A stretch of 49,818 nt of DNA, taken from positions 1 to 49,818 of the forward strand of contig CAUDEF010000014.1 of assembly GCA_958448515.1 (NCBI GenBank). The letters are read 5' to 3'. The translations under genes were made by a program, and so were the position numbers. Under the pieces are notes generated by a model. That model saw only the letters and a program-made list of their open reading frames with translations. It made no database searches and was not told where the DNA came from. The number at the start of each line of letters is the position of its first letter. Within the stretch, counting starts at the first letter, position 1. The stretch comes from an uncultured Phascolarctobacterium sp. (GTDB lineage Bacteria; Bacillota; Negativicutes; Acidaminococcales; Acidaminococcaceae). Positions 35,151 through 43,572 of the stretch are shown here, one piece after another.

Positions 35151-35300
35151 TTGTCTGATAGTTGGTATTTTTTGATTGATTTAGTATAAAACATGACAAA
35201 TATTTAATCAAAAATTAATTTAAAATTAACCGTATTTTAATGTACAAACAGGTATTAAAGCAGTATAATTTCTGTAAAACAGGTATTGAAGGAATTAATT

Positions 35301-35714
35301 ATGCAAATTATTTTGACAAGTATTGCAGCCTGGTTTATAGCACAGGGAATTAAGGTTTTAATATTTTATAGGCGTACTAAAATTTTGAATTTAAAAATCC
35401 TGACTATATCCGGAGGTGTACCAAGTTCTCACACAGCTTTTGTAACTGCTGCTACAACAAAAATAGGTCTGCTAGAAGGGTTTGATTCTACTCTTTTTGG
35501 TTTTGCAGTTATTTTGGCGTTTATTATTATGTATGATGCCGTAGGTGTGCGTTATGCTGTCGGAGAACAGGCAAAATTCTTAAACAGGTTTCAAAGGGAT
35601 CTGAAATATGTTGTTCCCTTTAGAAAAAAGAAGATAAAGGAAGTGTGTGGGCATACTGTAAAGGAAGTTGCTTTGGGGTTTTGTATAGGCGTATGTTGTG
35701 GATTAATATTTTAG
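35301..35714 (+). CDS. Divergent PAP2 family (DUF212/YuiD-like) membrane protein
   Basis: Small membrane protein of 137 residues with three or four hydrophobic segments. GGVPSSHTAFVTAATTKIG (near residue 38) and MYDAVGVRYAVGEQA are the hallmark of the DUF212 divergent PAP2 family, which resembles PAP2 phosphatases but whose substrate is unknown. AAGGA 7 bp upstream supports ATG 35301 over TTG 35286. Thirteen bases separate it from the GT2 gene, so they are probably one operon, perhaps handling a lipid-linked sugar. Confidence 0.85.
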   Translation: MQIILTSIAAWFIAQGIKVLIFYRRTKILNLKILTISGGVPSSHTAFVTAATTKIGLLEGFDSTLFGFAVILAFIIMYDAVGVRYAVGEQAKFLNRFQRDLKYVVPFRKKKIKEVCGHTVKEVALGFCIGVCCGLIF

Positions 35715-35727
35715 CAGAGGTGCAGCC

Positions 35728-36999
35728 GTGGGTGCGGAAGAATTAAAAATATTTCTGATATCAGTATCCAAGTTCTTGATGGTATTGTTTATAGCTGTAT
35801 ATTCTTATCAGGTGGTTTACTGTTTGATTCCCTTTTTGTTCAAATCCAGAAAAAGTACTCCAAAAAAGGAGCGATTAAACAGGTTTGCGGTCTTGATTGC
35901 TGCGCGCAATGAAGAAAATGTGATTGGTGAACTTATAAAAAGTATCAGACAGCAGACTTATGACCATAAGCTGATAAGTGTTTTTGTTGTGGCAGATAAC
36001 TGTACTGATAAGACAGCGCAGGTTGCTGCAGCTGAAGGTGCAGTAGTTTTTGAACGTTTTAACAAAGTAAAAGTTGGTAAAAGTTATGCACTGGAGTATT
36101 TACTGAATGAAATAAATAAGGCATATCCCGAACGATTTGATGGATATATGGTTTTTGACGCTGATAATCTTTTGGAAAGAACGTATGTTGCGGAAATGAA
36201 TAAAACCTTTAATGAGGGATATGAGATTATCACAAGTTACCGCAATTCAAAAAATTATGGCAGAAACTGGATTTCTGCAGGATATGCTTTGTGGTTTTTA
36301 AAAGATTCCAAGTTTTTGAACGAACCACGTATGATTTTGGGCAAAAGCTCTGTCGTTACAGGAACAGGTTTTCTCTTCAGTGACAGAATTCTGCAGAAAA
36401 CAGATGGCTGGAAATTCCATTTGCTTACAGAAGACTTGGAGTTTTCTACTTATCACGTTCTTGATGATGTTATGATAGGTTATTGCAAAGATGCTGTTTT
36501 TTATGATGAACAGCCTGAGTCCTTCAGTCAGTCGTGTAATCAGCGTCTGCGGTGGATAAAAGGTTATTTTCAGGTATTTAGAAAATATAAGTGGCAAATG
36601 CTGAAAAAGCTGTTTAAAACAGGCGATTTTACCTATTATGATTTGCTGATGCTTTTTATACCGGCGTTTGTAATATCTGCGCTGCAGTGTGTTGTAAATA
36701 TTTTGATCTTGCTGCTTTCAATGGGTGACAGTCAGCAGTTTATCAGCAGTTTAATATATATTACTGAAGCGATTTCTGCTTCATACGCAGCATTATTTGC
36801 TCTGGGTGCGTTGACTACTGTTTGTGAATGGAAAAATATTTATACTGGCTGGCATAAGAAAATATTATATATATTTACTTTCCCGATTTTTGTATTCACG
36901 TATTTTCCTATTGCCTGTGCGGCGCTGTTTGCTAAAGTTGAATGGAAGCCCATTATGCATAAACACAGAATTCAGATTAACGACATTTATAAATCATAA
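35728..36999 (+). CDS. Membrane-bound GT2 glycosyltransferase (cellulose/hyaluronan-synthase-like)
   Basis: 423-residue processive-type GT2 enzyme. One N-terminal membrane segment (about 9-31), a cytoplasmic GT-A domain with LIAARNEENVIGELI, VVADNCTDKTA, VFDADNLLE and the acceptor motif QRLRWIKGY (QxxRW-like), then three to four C-terminal membrane segments. Start GTG 35728 with AGAGG 7 bp upstream. The product (an exported or membrane-anchored polysaccharide or glycolipid) cannot be identified. Only DUF212 accompanies it; no polymer export genes are near. Confidence 0.87.
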   Translation: MGAEELKIFLISVSKFLMVLFIAVYSYQVVYCLIPFLFKSRKSTPKKERLNRFAVLIAARNEENVIGELIKSIRQQTYDHKLISVFVVADNCTDKTAQVAAAEGAVVFERFNKVKVGKSYALEYLLNEINKAYPERFDGYMVFDADNLLERTYVAEMNKTFNEGYEIITSYRNSKNYGRNWISAGYALWFLKDSKFLNEPRMILGKSSVVTGTGFLFSDRILQKTDGWKFHLLTEDLEFSTYHVLDDVMIGYCKDAVFYDEQPESFSQSCNQRLRWIKGYFQVFRKYKWQMLKKLFKTGDFTYYDLLMLFIPAFVISALQCVVNILILLLSMGDSQQFISSLIYITEAISASYAALFALGALTTVCEWKNIYTGWHKKILYIFTFPIFVFTYFPIACAALFAKVEWKPIMHKHRIQINDIYKS

Positions 37000-37024
37000 A
37001 AAGGAACCTCAGGGTTCCTTTTTT
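36998..37024 (+). terminator. Terminator after the GT2 glycosyltransferase
   Basis: AAAAAGGAACC and GGTTCCTTTTTT around TCAG (37009-37012). Confidence 0.92.
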
Positions 37025-37099
37025 ATTTGAAGTTATACTGCTGTTTATGTAATATTTTAAACATACTTTTATGAAAAAATATTTAATTTATAATAAATA

Positions 37100-37128
37100 T
37101 TGTATAAATAATAAATATACTTTATAAT
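37100..37128 (+). promoter_or_regulatory. Promoter of the carboxylesterase gene
   Basis: TTGTAT (37100-37105), 17-bp spacer, TATAAT (37123-37128), in very A/T-rich DNA. Confidence 0.6.
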
Positions 37129-37164
37129 TTAGCGACGTATATTGTTTTAAAGTGAGGGGAACAT

Positions 37165-38832
37165 ATGAAACGTAAAGTATGGAAATTATTGTTAGGATCG
37201 TTAGCAGCAAGCAGTATTATCTGCGGTAATGTTATGGCTGCAGAATTTGACAGTGACATTAAGGTTGATAAGGGAGTTTTTAATGGCATATATGATGAAA
37301 GGTATGCTACTGTTAAATGGCTTGGTGTTCCGTATGCAGAAAAGGCGGATAAGGATAACAGATGGAAAGCTCCTGAAGAAATAAAAAGTTATCAGGGGAA
37401 TATTGACTGTTCAAAAATTGCTGCCAGCAATATTCAGTTCAATGGCAAGAATGTAGTTGGTAAAGAAGGAGTTTTGACTCTTGATATATACAGACCTGAC
37501 TCGAAGGAGAAAAATCTGCCTGTAGTTGTGTTTATTCATGGCGGCAATAATCAGACAAGCAACAGCAGATTATGGATAGGGGATAAATTTGCCAAAGAGG
37601 CGAATGTTGTTTATGTGTCTGTTCAATACAGACTGGGATTATTAGGATTTAATAATTTGCCGGCGCTCCATACAGGTAATAAGCTGGAAGATTCAGGCAA
37701 TTATGGTCTGCTGGATCAGGCTGCTGCCCTGGATTGGATAAGACACAATATTGAAAAATTTGGCGGTGATGAAGATAATATTACTGTTTCCGGATTTTCG
37801 GCAGGCGGCAGAGATGTAATGGTAATGCTTATTTCACCTTTATTTAAGGACAAGTTTGATAAAGCTATTTCTTTTAGTGGTGGTCTTACAGTAGCTGATT
37901 ATAAAAAAAGTCAGGAGATTATTGCAGAAAAATTGGCTCCTCTGACAGTGGAAGATGGATTATGTAAAGATGAGCAGGAGGCAAAAGCCTGGCTGTTAAA
38001 AGATGAGCCGGAAGTAGCTGCATATTTGAAACAAATTCCTGCTGAACGTATTGCTCCTATAATGGCGGGAGCTGTTATCCGAATGGAATCTTTTCCGCAT
38101 TTATATGCAGATGGCAAAGTTATTCCTAAGGAAGGTTTTGCTGTAAAAAAATATAATTCTGTACCATTACTTATGCTTGCCAGTGAAGATGAATTCAGTT
38201 CTTTTGTCAGCAGAGATGCATATTTTAAAAACAGATTGGATAAAATAAAACCGGGTACTTATACCGGCAAGGAATTTGCCTTTGCCAATAAATATGGCAG
38301 CAAATTTTATACCTTTTTCAACGGGCAGGAGTCTGCAGAGAAAATTTATAAACATTATAATGAGGATATTTACGTATGCAGGTTTGCATTTGGACATGAC
38401 CCTGCTGTAGCAGGAGAGGAATATGCTTTGCGTAATGGAGCAGTGCATGGCATCTTTTTGCCGTTTTTAACGGACCAGCCCTATCCATATACCAAAAATA
38501 CAGATATTTTTAAATATCCTGGAAGTAAGGAACTGAGCAAAATATTTATAGATTCTCTGGCTAATTTTGTACGTACAGGCAATCCGAACAGTAAATTATT
38601 GGCGGATAACTGGGAGCCATGGGATGCTGAAAATCGTGTTGAAATGGTCTGGGATGCTGATAAAGACAATGCTAATGTATATTTGTATTATGACCGAACA
38701 AAATACAGCGGTATCATAGATGAAATGGAAGCAGATATGAGTATTAATCAGCAAGACAAAGAATATATCATCAAAAATGTTCTCAATGGAAGATGGTTTA
38801 GCGAGGAGCTGGACAATAAATATAAAAATTAA
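37165..38832 (+). CDS. Secreted type B carboxylesterase
   Basis: Alpha/beta-hydrolase of 555 residues. A signal peptide of about 25 residues (MKRKVWKLLLG, hydrophobic core, VMAAEF) directs export; the Cys at 20 is not in a good lipobox. Catalytic features of the type B carboxylesterase family: oxyanion HGG at 125-127, nucleophile Ser212 in SGFSAGG (usually GESAGG), an acidic cluster Glu341-Glu343, and His428 in GAVHGIFLPF. Natural ester substrate unknown. Single-gene unit between its promoter and the cobU riboswitch; no terminator is evident after it. Confidence 0.88.
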   Translation: MKRKVWKLLLGSLAASSIICGNVMAAEFDSDIKVDKGVFNGIYDERYATVKWLGVPYAEKADKDNRWKAPEEIKSYQGNIDCSKIAASNIQFNGKNVVGKEGVLTLDIYRPDSKEKNLPVVVFIHGGNNQTSNSRLWIGDKFAKEANVVYVSVQYRLGLLGFNNLPALHTGNKLEDSGNYGLLDQAAALDWIRHNIEKFGGDEDNITVSGFSAGGRDVMVMLISPLFKDKFDKAISFSGGLTVADYKKSQEIIAEKLAPLTVEDGLCKDEQEAKAWLLKDEPEVAAYLKQIPAERIAPIMAGAVIRMESFPHLYADGKVIPKEGFAVKKYNSVPLLMLASEDEFSSFVSRDAYFKNRLDKIKPGTYTGKEFAFANKYGSKFYTFFNGQESAEKIYKHYNEDIYVCRFAFGHDPAVAGEEYALRNGAVHGIFLPFLTDQPYPYTKNTDIFKYPGSKELSKIFIDSLANFVRTGNPNSKLLADNWEPWDAENRVEMVWDADKDNANVYLYYDRTKYSGIIDEMEADMSINQQDKEYIIKNVLNGRWFSEELDNKYKN

Positions 38833-38883
38833 AAACTGAGCAGGATTTTTTTGTATTGTGTAGAATACTAGAACTTGGAAAAT

Positions 38884-39068
38884 ATTGTCAGGTGTGCTGA
38901 CTGCGGTCAGTACTTAAAAGGGAATACCGGTGAGAATCCGGAGCAGTCCCGCTACTGTAAGTGGAGTCCACGCAATATGTCACTGGCGCAAGCTGGGAAG
39001 GCGCGATGGATGATGAAGCTAAGCCAGGAGACCTGCCTGTCACGATGCTATAGCCTACGGGAGATAGG
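38884..39068 (+). promoter_or_regulatory. Cobalamin riboswitch, classical class
   Basis: All hallmarks are present: AAGGGAATACCGGTGAGAAT (38918 onward), GCAGTCCCGCTACTGTAA (L5), and the full B12 box AAGCCAGGAGACCTGCC at 39021-39037. P13 is CCTA/TAGG (39054-39068) closing a CGGGAGA loop that can pair with TCCCG (38947-38951). It controls cobU-cobT-cobS and following genes and belongs to a different class from the one before cbiD. Confidence 0.95.
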
Positions 39069-39095
39069 TTGGTATTCGTATACGCAATTTTTATG

Positions 39096-39126
39096 TCCTC
39101 CCATGGGTAGTGGGAGGATTTTTTAT
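39096..39126 (+). terminator. Riboswitch-controlled terminator before cobU
   Basis: TCCTCCCA (39096-39103) pairs with TGGGAGGA (39111-39118), followed by T6. Confidence 0.88.
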
Positions 39127-39146
39127 TATGAAGGGAGGTTACTTAA

Positions 39147-39719
39147 TTGCAAAGTAAGTTAATTATGGTTACCGGCGGTTCAAGAAGCGGTAAAAGTGAA
39201 TTTGCTGAAAAATATGTACTGCATTTTTCTCCCAAATGCGATTATATTGCTACAGCAGAAATTTTTGATGATGAAATGGCTCTGAGAGTAAAATTACATC
39301 AGGAACGCAGAAATGACGGCAGATGGATTAATTATGAGGCTCCATATCATGCTGAAGAAACTTTTGCCAAACTGGGAAATGAATCCCAGGCTGTTTTATT
39401 TGATTGCCTGACAATTTATATGTCAAATCTGATGTATGGAAAAGTTGCACCGGAGGGCGATTTTAAAAGCAGATGTGATTTTGTTTTAGGTGAAATTGAC
39501 AAACTGATTGCAACTGCCAAAGCCTGCGGCAAATTGGTAGTATTTGTAACAAATGAAGTTGGCGGGGGCATTGTTCCAGACAATAAAATGGCCCGTGAGT
39601 ACAGCGATTTATCCGGCTGGGTAAATCAGAAAGTTGCAGCTGCCTGTGACAGTGTGTTTTATTGTGTGGCCGGACAGGCAATTGATATGAAAAAATTTGC
39701 TTATAAATTTGATGAATAG
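39147..39719 (+). CDS. cobU: Adenosylcobinamide kinase / adenosylcobinamide-phosphate guanylyltransferase CobU
   Basis: Bifunctional enzyme that phosphorylates adenosylcobinamide and adds GMP, activating it for CobS. 190 residues: P-loop TGGSRSGKSEFAEKY, YIATAEIFDDEM, the DCLTIYMSNLM segment and TNEVGGGIVPDNKMAREY. Start is TTG 39147, with GGGAGGT 7 bp upstream; ATG 39165 is too far from it and would cut into the P-loop strand. First gene of the second cobalamin operon. Confidence 0.94.
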   Translation: MQSKLIMVTGGSRSGKSEFAEKYVLHFSPKCDYIATAEIFDDEMALRVKLHQERRNDGRWINYEAPYHAEETFAKLGNESQAVLFDCLTIYMSNLMYGKVAPEGDFKSRCDFVLGEIDKLIATAKACGKLVVFVTNEVGGGIVPDNKMAREYSDLSGWVNQKVAAACDSVFYCVAGQAIDMKKFAYKFDE

Positions 39720-39728
39720 GAGTCAGCT

Positions 39729-40739
39729 ATGGAAAAAATTATTATTCCTGCCTTGGATAAAACGGCAGCAGATACAATCAGAGCCGGATGGGCTAAAATG
39801 GATAAACCAAAGGGAAGCCTTGGAAAAATTGAAACAATGGTAGAGCAGTATGCGGCTATGACCGCAAAACCTTTGCCTGAGCAGATTAAAAGCGCTATGT
39901 TGCTTATGTGCGGTGATCATGGCATTGCCAAATATGGTGTAAGTGCTTATCCGCAGGAAGTAACCATGCAGATGATTAATGGCTATATGCGTGAAACTGC
40001 CGGTGCAAATGTAATGGCAAGACATGCTAAAGCTGATGTTATTGTTGTTGATGCAGGTACTGTTTTTGATTTATCTCATTTGAGTAAAGTAAGACAGATG
40101 AAAGTTGCCTGGGGTACGGAAGATTTTACCCAAGGCCCTGCAATGACTTTAGAGCAGGCTGAAAAGGCATTAAAAGTAGGTATGGATATTGCAGATGAGT
40201 GCATTGATAAGGGCTATAACCTTCTGGTAACAGCAGAAATGGGTATTGGCAATACAACATCTACTTCGGCAATTGTTTCTGGATTTTTAGATATTGCTCC
40301 GGAGCTGACTGTAGGCCGCGGCAGTGGTATTAATGATGAAAGAATGAGAATAAAAACACAGGTTGTAAAAGACGGTCTGGCTAAAAATAAACCGCAGGCA
40401 GGTAATGCCATGGATGTTCTCTGCAAGGTTGGCGGTTATGACCATGCAGGTCTTGCAGGTATGATTATTGCAGGTGCAAGACGCAGAGTGCCCACTATGG
40501 TTGATGGTGTAAATGCTACGGCAGCAGCACTTTTAGCTTATGGCATGTATTCTGAATGTGCTGATTATATGCTGTGCTCTCATTTAAGTGCGGATCTTTC
40601 TCATAAAAAAATGCTGGAAGTTTTAAAGCTTACTCCTATTGTTGATGCAGGCATGCGTTTGGGAGAGGGTACGGGTGCAAGCCTTGCCATCGTAGTTTTG
40701 CAGGCTGCTATTGACGTTTACAATAAATTGAGCAGGTGA
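39729..40739 (+). CDS. cobT: Nicotinate-nucleotide:dimethylbenzimidazole phosphoribosyltransferase CobT
   Basis: Activates the lower-ligand base to its alpha-riboside phosphate. 336 residues; MDKPKGSLGKIE near 24, CGDHGIAKYGVSAYPQEVT near 61, AEMGIGNTT with Glu170, VGRGSGI and LGEGTGA with Glu313 (the equivalents of the catalytic Glu174 and Glu317 of Salmonella CobT) are all there, so it should be active. The C-terminal MxTFEEAGV segment common in CobT is missing, but is found in the short paralogue two genes on. Confidence 0.95.
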   Translation: MEKIIIPALDKTAADTIRAGWAKMDKPKGSLGKIETMVEQYAAMTAKPLPEQIKSAMLLMCGDHGIAKYGVSAYPQEVTMQMINGYMRETAGANVMARHAKADVIVVDAGTVFDLSHLSKVRQMKVAWGTEDFTQGPAMTLEQAEKALKVGMDIADECIDKGYNLLVTAEMGIGNTTSTSAIVSGFLDIAPELTVGRGSGINDERMRIKTQVVKDGLAKNKPQAGNAMDVLCKVGGYDHAGLAGMIIAGARRRVPTMVDGVNATAAALLAYGMYSECADYMLCSHLSADLSHKKMLEVLKLTPIVDAGMRLGEGTGASLAIVVLQAAIDVYNKLSR

Positions 40740-40743
40740 AAAA

Positions 40744-41481
40744 ATGCGTGATTTTATTACATGTCTGGAATTTCTGACACGTATCAGATTTTCTAACAGA
40801 ACAGACTGGAGAGATGATGACTTTTCCAGAAGTGTTCCGTATTTTCCGGTTGTCGGACTGGTAATAGGTGCTTTTTTAGGAGCTGTAAACTACGGCCTTG
40901 TGTATTTTGATACTCCTGTTTTTATGCGGGCAGTACTGCTTATTTTGGCAGAAATTGTTATTATCGGCGGACTTATGTATGATGGTTTTATGGATACATC
41001 TGACGGGGTTTTCAGCGCCCGCAGCAGAGAGCGCATGCTGGAGATAATGAAGGACAGTCATGTTGGCTCTAATGCGGTTATAGCCCTTGTGTGTCTGGTA
41101 CTGCTGAAAATTGCTGCCTATACATCTATTGATGGGATAAAATTATCTTATGCGCTGCTGGCAATGTCCGTTGCAACAAGAACATTTATGGTTAACTATA
41201 TCGTTAATTTTAAATATGCGCGTAAAACAGGCATTGGGCATATGTTTACACAGTATTCCAAACCTGTTTATTCATATATTGCCTTTGGAGTTTGCCTGAT
41301 AATCTTATATTTATGTGGTATGCCATATTTATATACTGGTATAATTGCTTTTCTGATAAGTTTATTTCTGGCAAGATTTCTGTCAGGGCAGCTTGGCGGT
41401 CTTACCGGAGATACATACGGATTTTTAACAGAATGCGGAAATGTCATATATTTGATAACTGCAGTTTATTTGCTGCGTTAA
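40744..41481 (+). CDS. cobS: Adenosylcobinamide-GDP ribazoletransferase (cobalamin synthase) CobS
   Basis: Membrane enzyme joining adenosylcobinamide-GDP and alpha-ribazole phosphate. 245 residues with five or more hydrophobic segments; FITCLEFLTRIRF at the N-terminus and MYDGFMDTSDGVFSARSRER near residue 79, containing the metal-binding acidic residues, are diagnostic, followed by KDSHVGSNA. Five bases after cobT. Confidence 0.94.
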   Translation: MRDFITCLEFLTRIRFSNRTDWRDDDFSRSVPYFPVVGLVIGAFLGAVNYGLVYFDTPVFMRAVLLILAEIVIIGGLMYDGFMDTSDGVFSARSRERMLEIMKDSHVGSNAVIALVCLVLLKIAAYTSIDGIKLSYALLAMSVATRTFMVNYIVNFKYARKTGIGHMFTQYSKPVYSYIAFGVCLIILYLCGMPYLYTGIIAFLISLFLARFLSGQLGGLTGDTYGFLTECGNVIYLITAVYLLR

Positions 41482-41495
41482 TATAGGAGGATATA

Positions 41496-42299
41496 ATGCA
41501 TATAGAAGAAATTATTGCTCAGATTACTGAAATAGATAAAATGTGCCAGTCTAAAGCGCAGGATCGCTTTGATAATTTAATCAAACCTGTAGGCTCATTG
41601 GCAAAGCTGGAAGAAATGGTATCAAGATATGCCGGTATTATTAAAAAGACAGACAAAATGGAACTGGAATATCCTAAAAAAGCCTTGTTCGTCTGGGGTG
41701 ATATTACAACAGCCGCAGATGCTGAGAAAATTATGCATGGAGCATGGCCGGTTAATATTTTGGCAGCACAAACAAAGGCCGTTGTAGAAAGCTTTGTTAT
41801 AATCAGTGAAAGTAAAGAAGAAGCGCTGGAAGAAGGTGCCATTTTATTAAAAGAGCATGTTTGCAAAGATAATTTGCAGATGATTGGTTTTGGCTGCTTA
41901 AGCAATCCGGATAATGAAAATGTGCTGTATGCCATGGCTGGTGCTATTTTGCAAGCTGCTGCTTTAAAAGTACCTGTTATGCTGGACGGACTTGCAACCT
42001 GCAAAGCTTTGCTTATTGCTATGAAATATTGCTCCAATGTTAAACAATACTGTTTTGCCGGTCATGTTTCTTTAGAAGAAGGCAGTGAAAAAGCATTAAA
42101 TGAGGCCGGACTGTCAGCTCCATTGCGTCTTGAAATTACCGATGGCTGCGGAGAAGGTGCAGCACTGGCATTTACTTTGTTTGATGCTGGTTTAAAGGCG
42201 TATAAAGAAATGGAAACCTTTGAAGAAGCAGGCGTACATGCGGAAATGAAAGAGTTTTCACATGCGGAACAAATTAAGGAAGAGCAGGCTAAAATATAA
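41496..42299 (+). CDS. Short CobT-like protein lacking both catalytic glutamates
   Basis: 267-residue CobT homologue, about 70 residues shorter than CobT. The N-terminal part (QDRFDNLIKPVGSLAKLEE at 22-40) and the C-terminal part (VPVMLDGLATCKALL at 159-173, FAGHVSLEEG, EMETFEEAGV at 238-247) are clearly CobT. The middle is shortened: the GDHGV motif has become WGDITTA (67-73), GEMGIGNTT is replaced by GFGCLSNPD, and the GEGTGA loop is DGCGEGA, so neither catalytic Glu aligns. It is intact, well translated (AGGAGG at 41485-41490) and placed between cobS and cobC, so it is under selection. It may partner the full CobT, as ArsA/ArsB do in Sporomusa, or bind a base or nucleotide. Confidence 0.72.
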   Translation: MHIEEIIAQITEIDKMCQSKAQDRFDNLIKPVGSLAKLEEMVSRYAGIIKKTDKMELEYPKKALFVWGDITTAADAEKIMHGAWPVNILAAQTKAVVESFVIISESKEEALEEGAILLKEHVCKDNLQMIGFGCLSNPDNENVLYAMAGAILQAAALKVPVMLDGLATCKALLIAMKYCSNVKQYCFAGHVSLEEGSEKALNEAGLSAPLRLEITDGCGEGAALAFTLFDAGLKAYKEMETFEEAGVHAEMKEFSHAEQIKEEQAKI

Positions 42300-42301
42300 T
42301 T

Positions 42302-42913
42302 ATGAGCAAAATCTATTTTATTCGTCATGGCCAGACTGATTCTAATTCTGGAAGAAAATTTCAGGGAAGAATTGATACAACGCTGAATGCTGTTGGTCTG
42401 GATCAGGCTGAAAAAATGGCTGAATTTTTAAAAAGTCATAAAATAGATGCTATTTACTCCAGTCCTTTAACACGCACAGCGCTGACAGCCGCTGCTTTAG
42501 CCAGAGCTAAAAATCTTGCGGTAGAGTATATTGATGATTTGCAGGAAATCAGTTTTGGCGCCTGGGAAGGACTTAGCTATGATGAAATTCATAGTAAGTG
42601 GCCGGAGCAGATTGAGCTTTTTTATTCCAATCCTGAGCTGTGTCTGCCACCTGAAGGTGAAAGCTTTGCTGAGGCGCAGCAAAGAGCTGTAAAGGCATTA
42701 AAAAGAATTTTGGCAGAAAATAAGGATGCTGATATTGCCATAGTATCTCATGGCGGAATAATCAGAGCCTTGATTTTTGCTCTTTTAGATATACCGCTTG
42801 CAAACTTCTGGAAAGTAAATATCAATAATGCTTCTGTCAGCCGTTTTAGCGTCTGGGATGAAAATTTTTCTGCGGATGTAATCAATGATTATCATTTTTT
42901 GCACGAAAAATAG
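42302..42913 (+). CDS. cobC: Alpha-ribazole phosphatase CobC (histidine phosphatase family)
   Basis: 203-residue histidine phosphatase: FIRHGQTDSNSGRKFQG at residues 5-21 with the catalytic His, YSSPLTRTALTAA near 52, LQEISFGAWEG near 80, and VSHGGIIRAL near 147 with the second His. Its place at the end of a cobUTS operon points to alpha-ribazole phosphate or cobalamin phosphate as substrate rather than phosphoglycerate. Two bases after the CobT-like gene. Confidence 0.88.
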   Translation: MSKIYFIRHGQTDSNSGRKFQGRIDTTLNAVGLDQAEKMAEFLKSHKIDAIYSSPLTRTALTAAALARAKNLAVEYIDDLQEISFGAWEGLSYDEIHSKWPEQIELFYSNPELCLPPEGESFAEAQQRAVKALKRILAENKDADIAIVSHGGIIRALIFALLDIPLANFWKVNINNASVSRFSVWDENFSADVINDYHFLHEK

Positions 42914-42972
42914 AATATTCTTTACATAAATTTTAAGTATATTAAATTATAGGTAAAATTGTTCAACTTATA

Positions 42973-43001
42973 TTGACTTATGTATATTGCTCATTTATAC
43001 T
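42973..43001 (+). promoter_or_regulatory. Promoter of the zinc-ribbon gene
   Basis: TTGACT (42973-42978), 17-bp spacer, TATACT (42996-43001). It implies a 5' leader of about 125 nt. Confidence 0.65.
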
Positions 43002-43007
43002 GATAGT

Positions 43008-43135
43008 AGTGTATCTCAGTGGTCCGGTTAGGGTTCTATCTTCTTCTATAAGCATAGATAAAGTGGGGAAGCCGTAGTAACATCTATAAGTTCTTTTTGA
43101 GGTATGTTTTATCTATGATTAGGAGTGATCAAACA
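43008..43135 (+). promoter_or_regulatory. Long leader with mutually exclusive hairpins (candidate riboregulator)
   Basis: CATAGATAAA (43053-43062) is the exact reverse complement of TTTATCTATG (43108-43117), four bases before the Shine-Dalgarno AGGAGTG (43121-43127). The same left arm can instead form a local hairpin TCTAT-AAGC-ATAGA (43045-43058). TCTATAAG occurs twice (43045-43052, 43083-43090). I do not recognise a known riboswitch family. Confidence 0.5.
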
Positions 43136-43426
43136 ATGAAAGAAGACAAAACTTTAACTTGCTGCGAATGCGGAGCTGAATTTGTATTTACTGCATCCGA
43201 ACAGGAATTCTATGAAGAAAAAGGTTTCACCAATGAACCGCGCCGTTGCCCTGCTTGCCGTCAAGCTCGTAAACAGCGTATGGGCGTAGCTACTGAACGT
43301 CCTCAACGCGAAATGTTCGACGCAGTTTGTGCTGAATGCGGCAAAGAAACCAAAGTTCCGTTCCGTCCTTCCATGGACCGTCCGGTATACTGCCGTGACT
43401 GCTTCAGCGCACGTAAAGATCAATAA
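43136..43426 (+). CDS. Small double zinc-ribbon protein
   Basis: 96-residue protein with two four-cysteine sites. The N-terminal zf-trcl-type ribbon has CECG (Cys9/10 and 12) and CPAC (Cys38, 41); the C-terminal one has CAEC (65, 68) and CRDC (86, 89) around VPFRPSMDRPVYC. The ATG at 43136 has AGGAGTG 8 bp upstream; an upstream TTG at 43097 is not supported. Codon use is biased toward that of highly expressed genes (CGT, GAA), like rpsB. Function unknown; nucleic-acid binding is a reasonable guess. Confidence 0.8.
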   Translation: MKEDKTLTCCECGAEFVFTASEQEFYEEKGFTNEPRRCPACRQARKQRMGVATERPQREMFDAVCAECGKETKVPFRPSMDRPVYCRDCFSARKDQ

Positions 43427-43460
43427 TATATAAATAAAATAGCTTGTTATTTTGCTTGTT

Positions 43461-43495
43461 AATACCCTCTGATTATGGTCGGAGGGTATTTTTTA
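43461..43495 (+). terminator. Terminator after the zinc-ribbon gene
   Basis: AATACCCTC (43461-43469) pairs with GAGGGTATT (43482-43490), then T-rich. Confidence 0.88.
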
Positions 43496-43524
43496 GTGTC
43501 CGGAATAGTAATAAATAAAATATA

Positions 43525-43560
43525 AAAAAGCGAAGTATATTTAATATACTTCGCTTTTAA
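43525..43560. terminator. Terminator of the AlkA-like gene (minus strand), usable in both directions
   Basis: GCGAAGTATAT (43530-43540) pairs with ATATACTTCGC (43544-43554) around TTA. On the minus strand it ends in T6. Confidence 0.85.
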
Positions 43561-43572
43561 TACTTTTGAATA

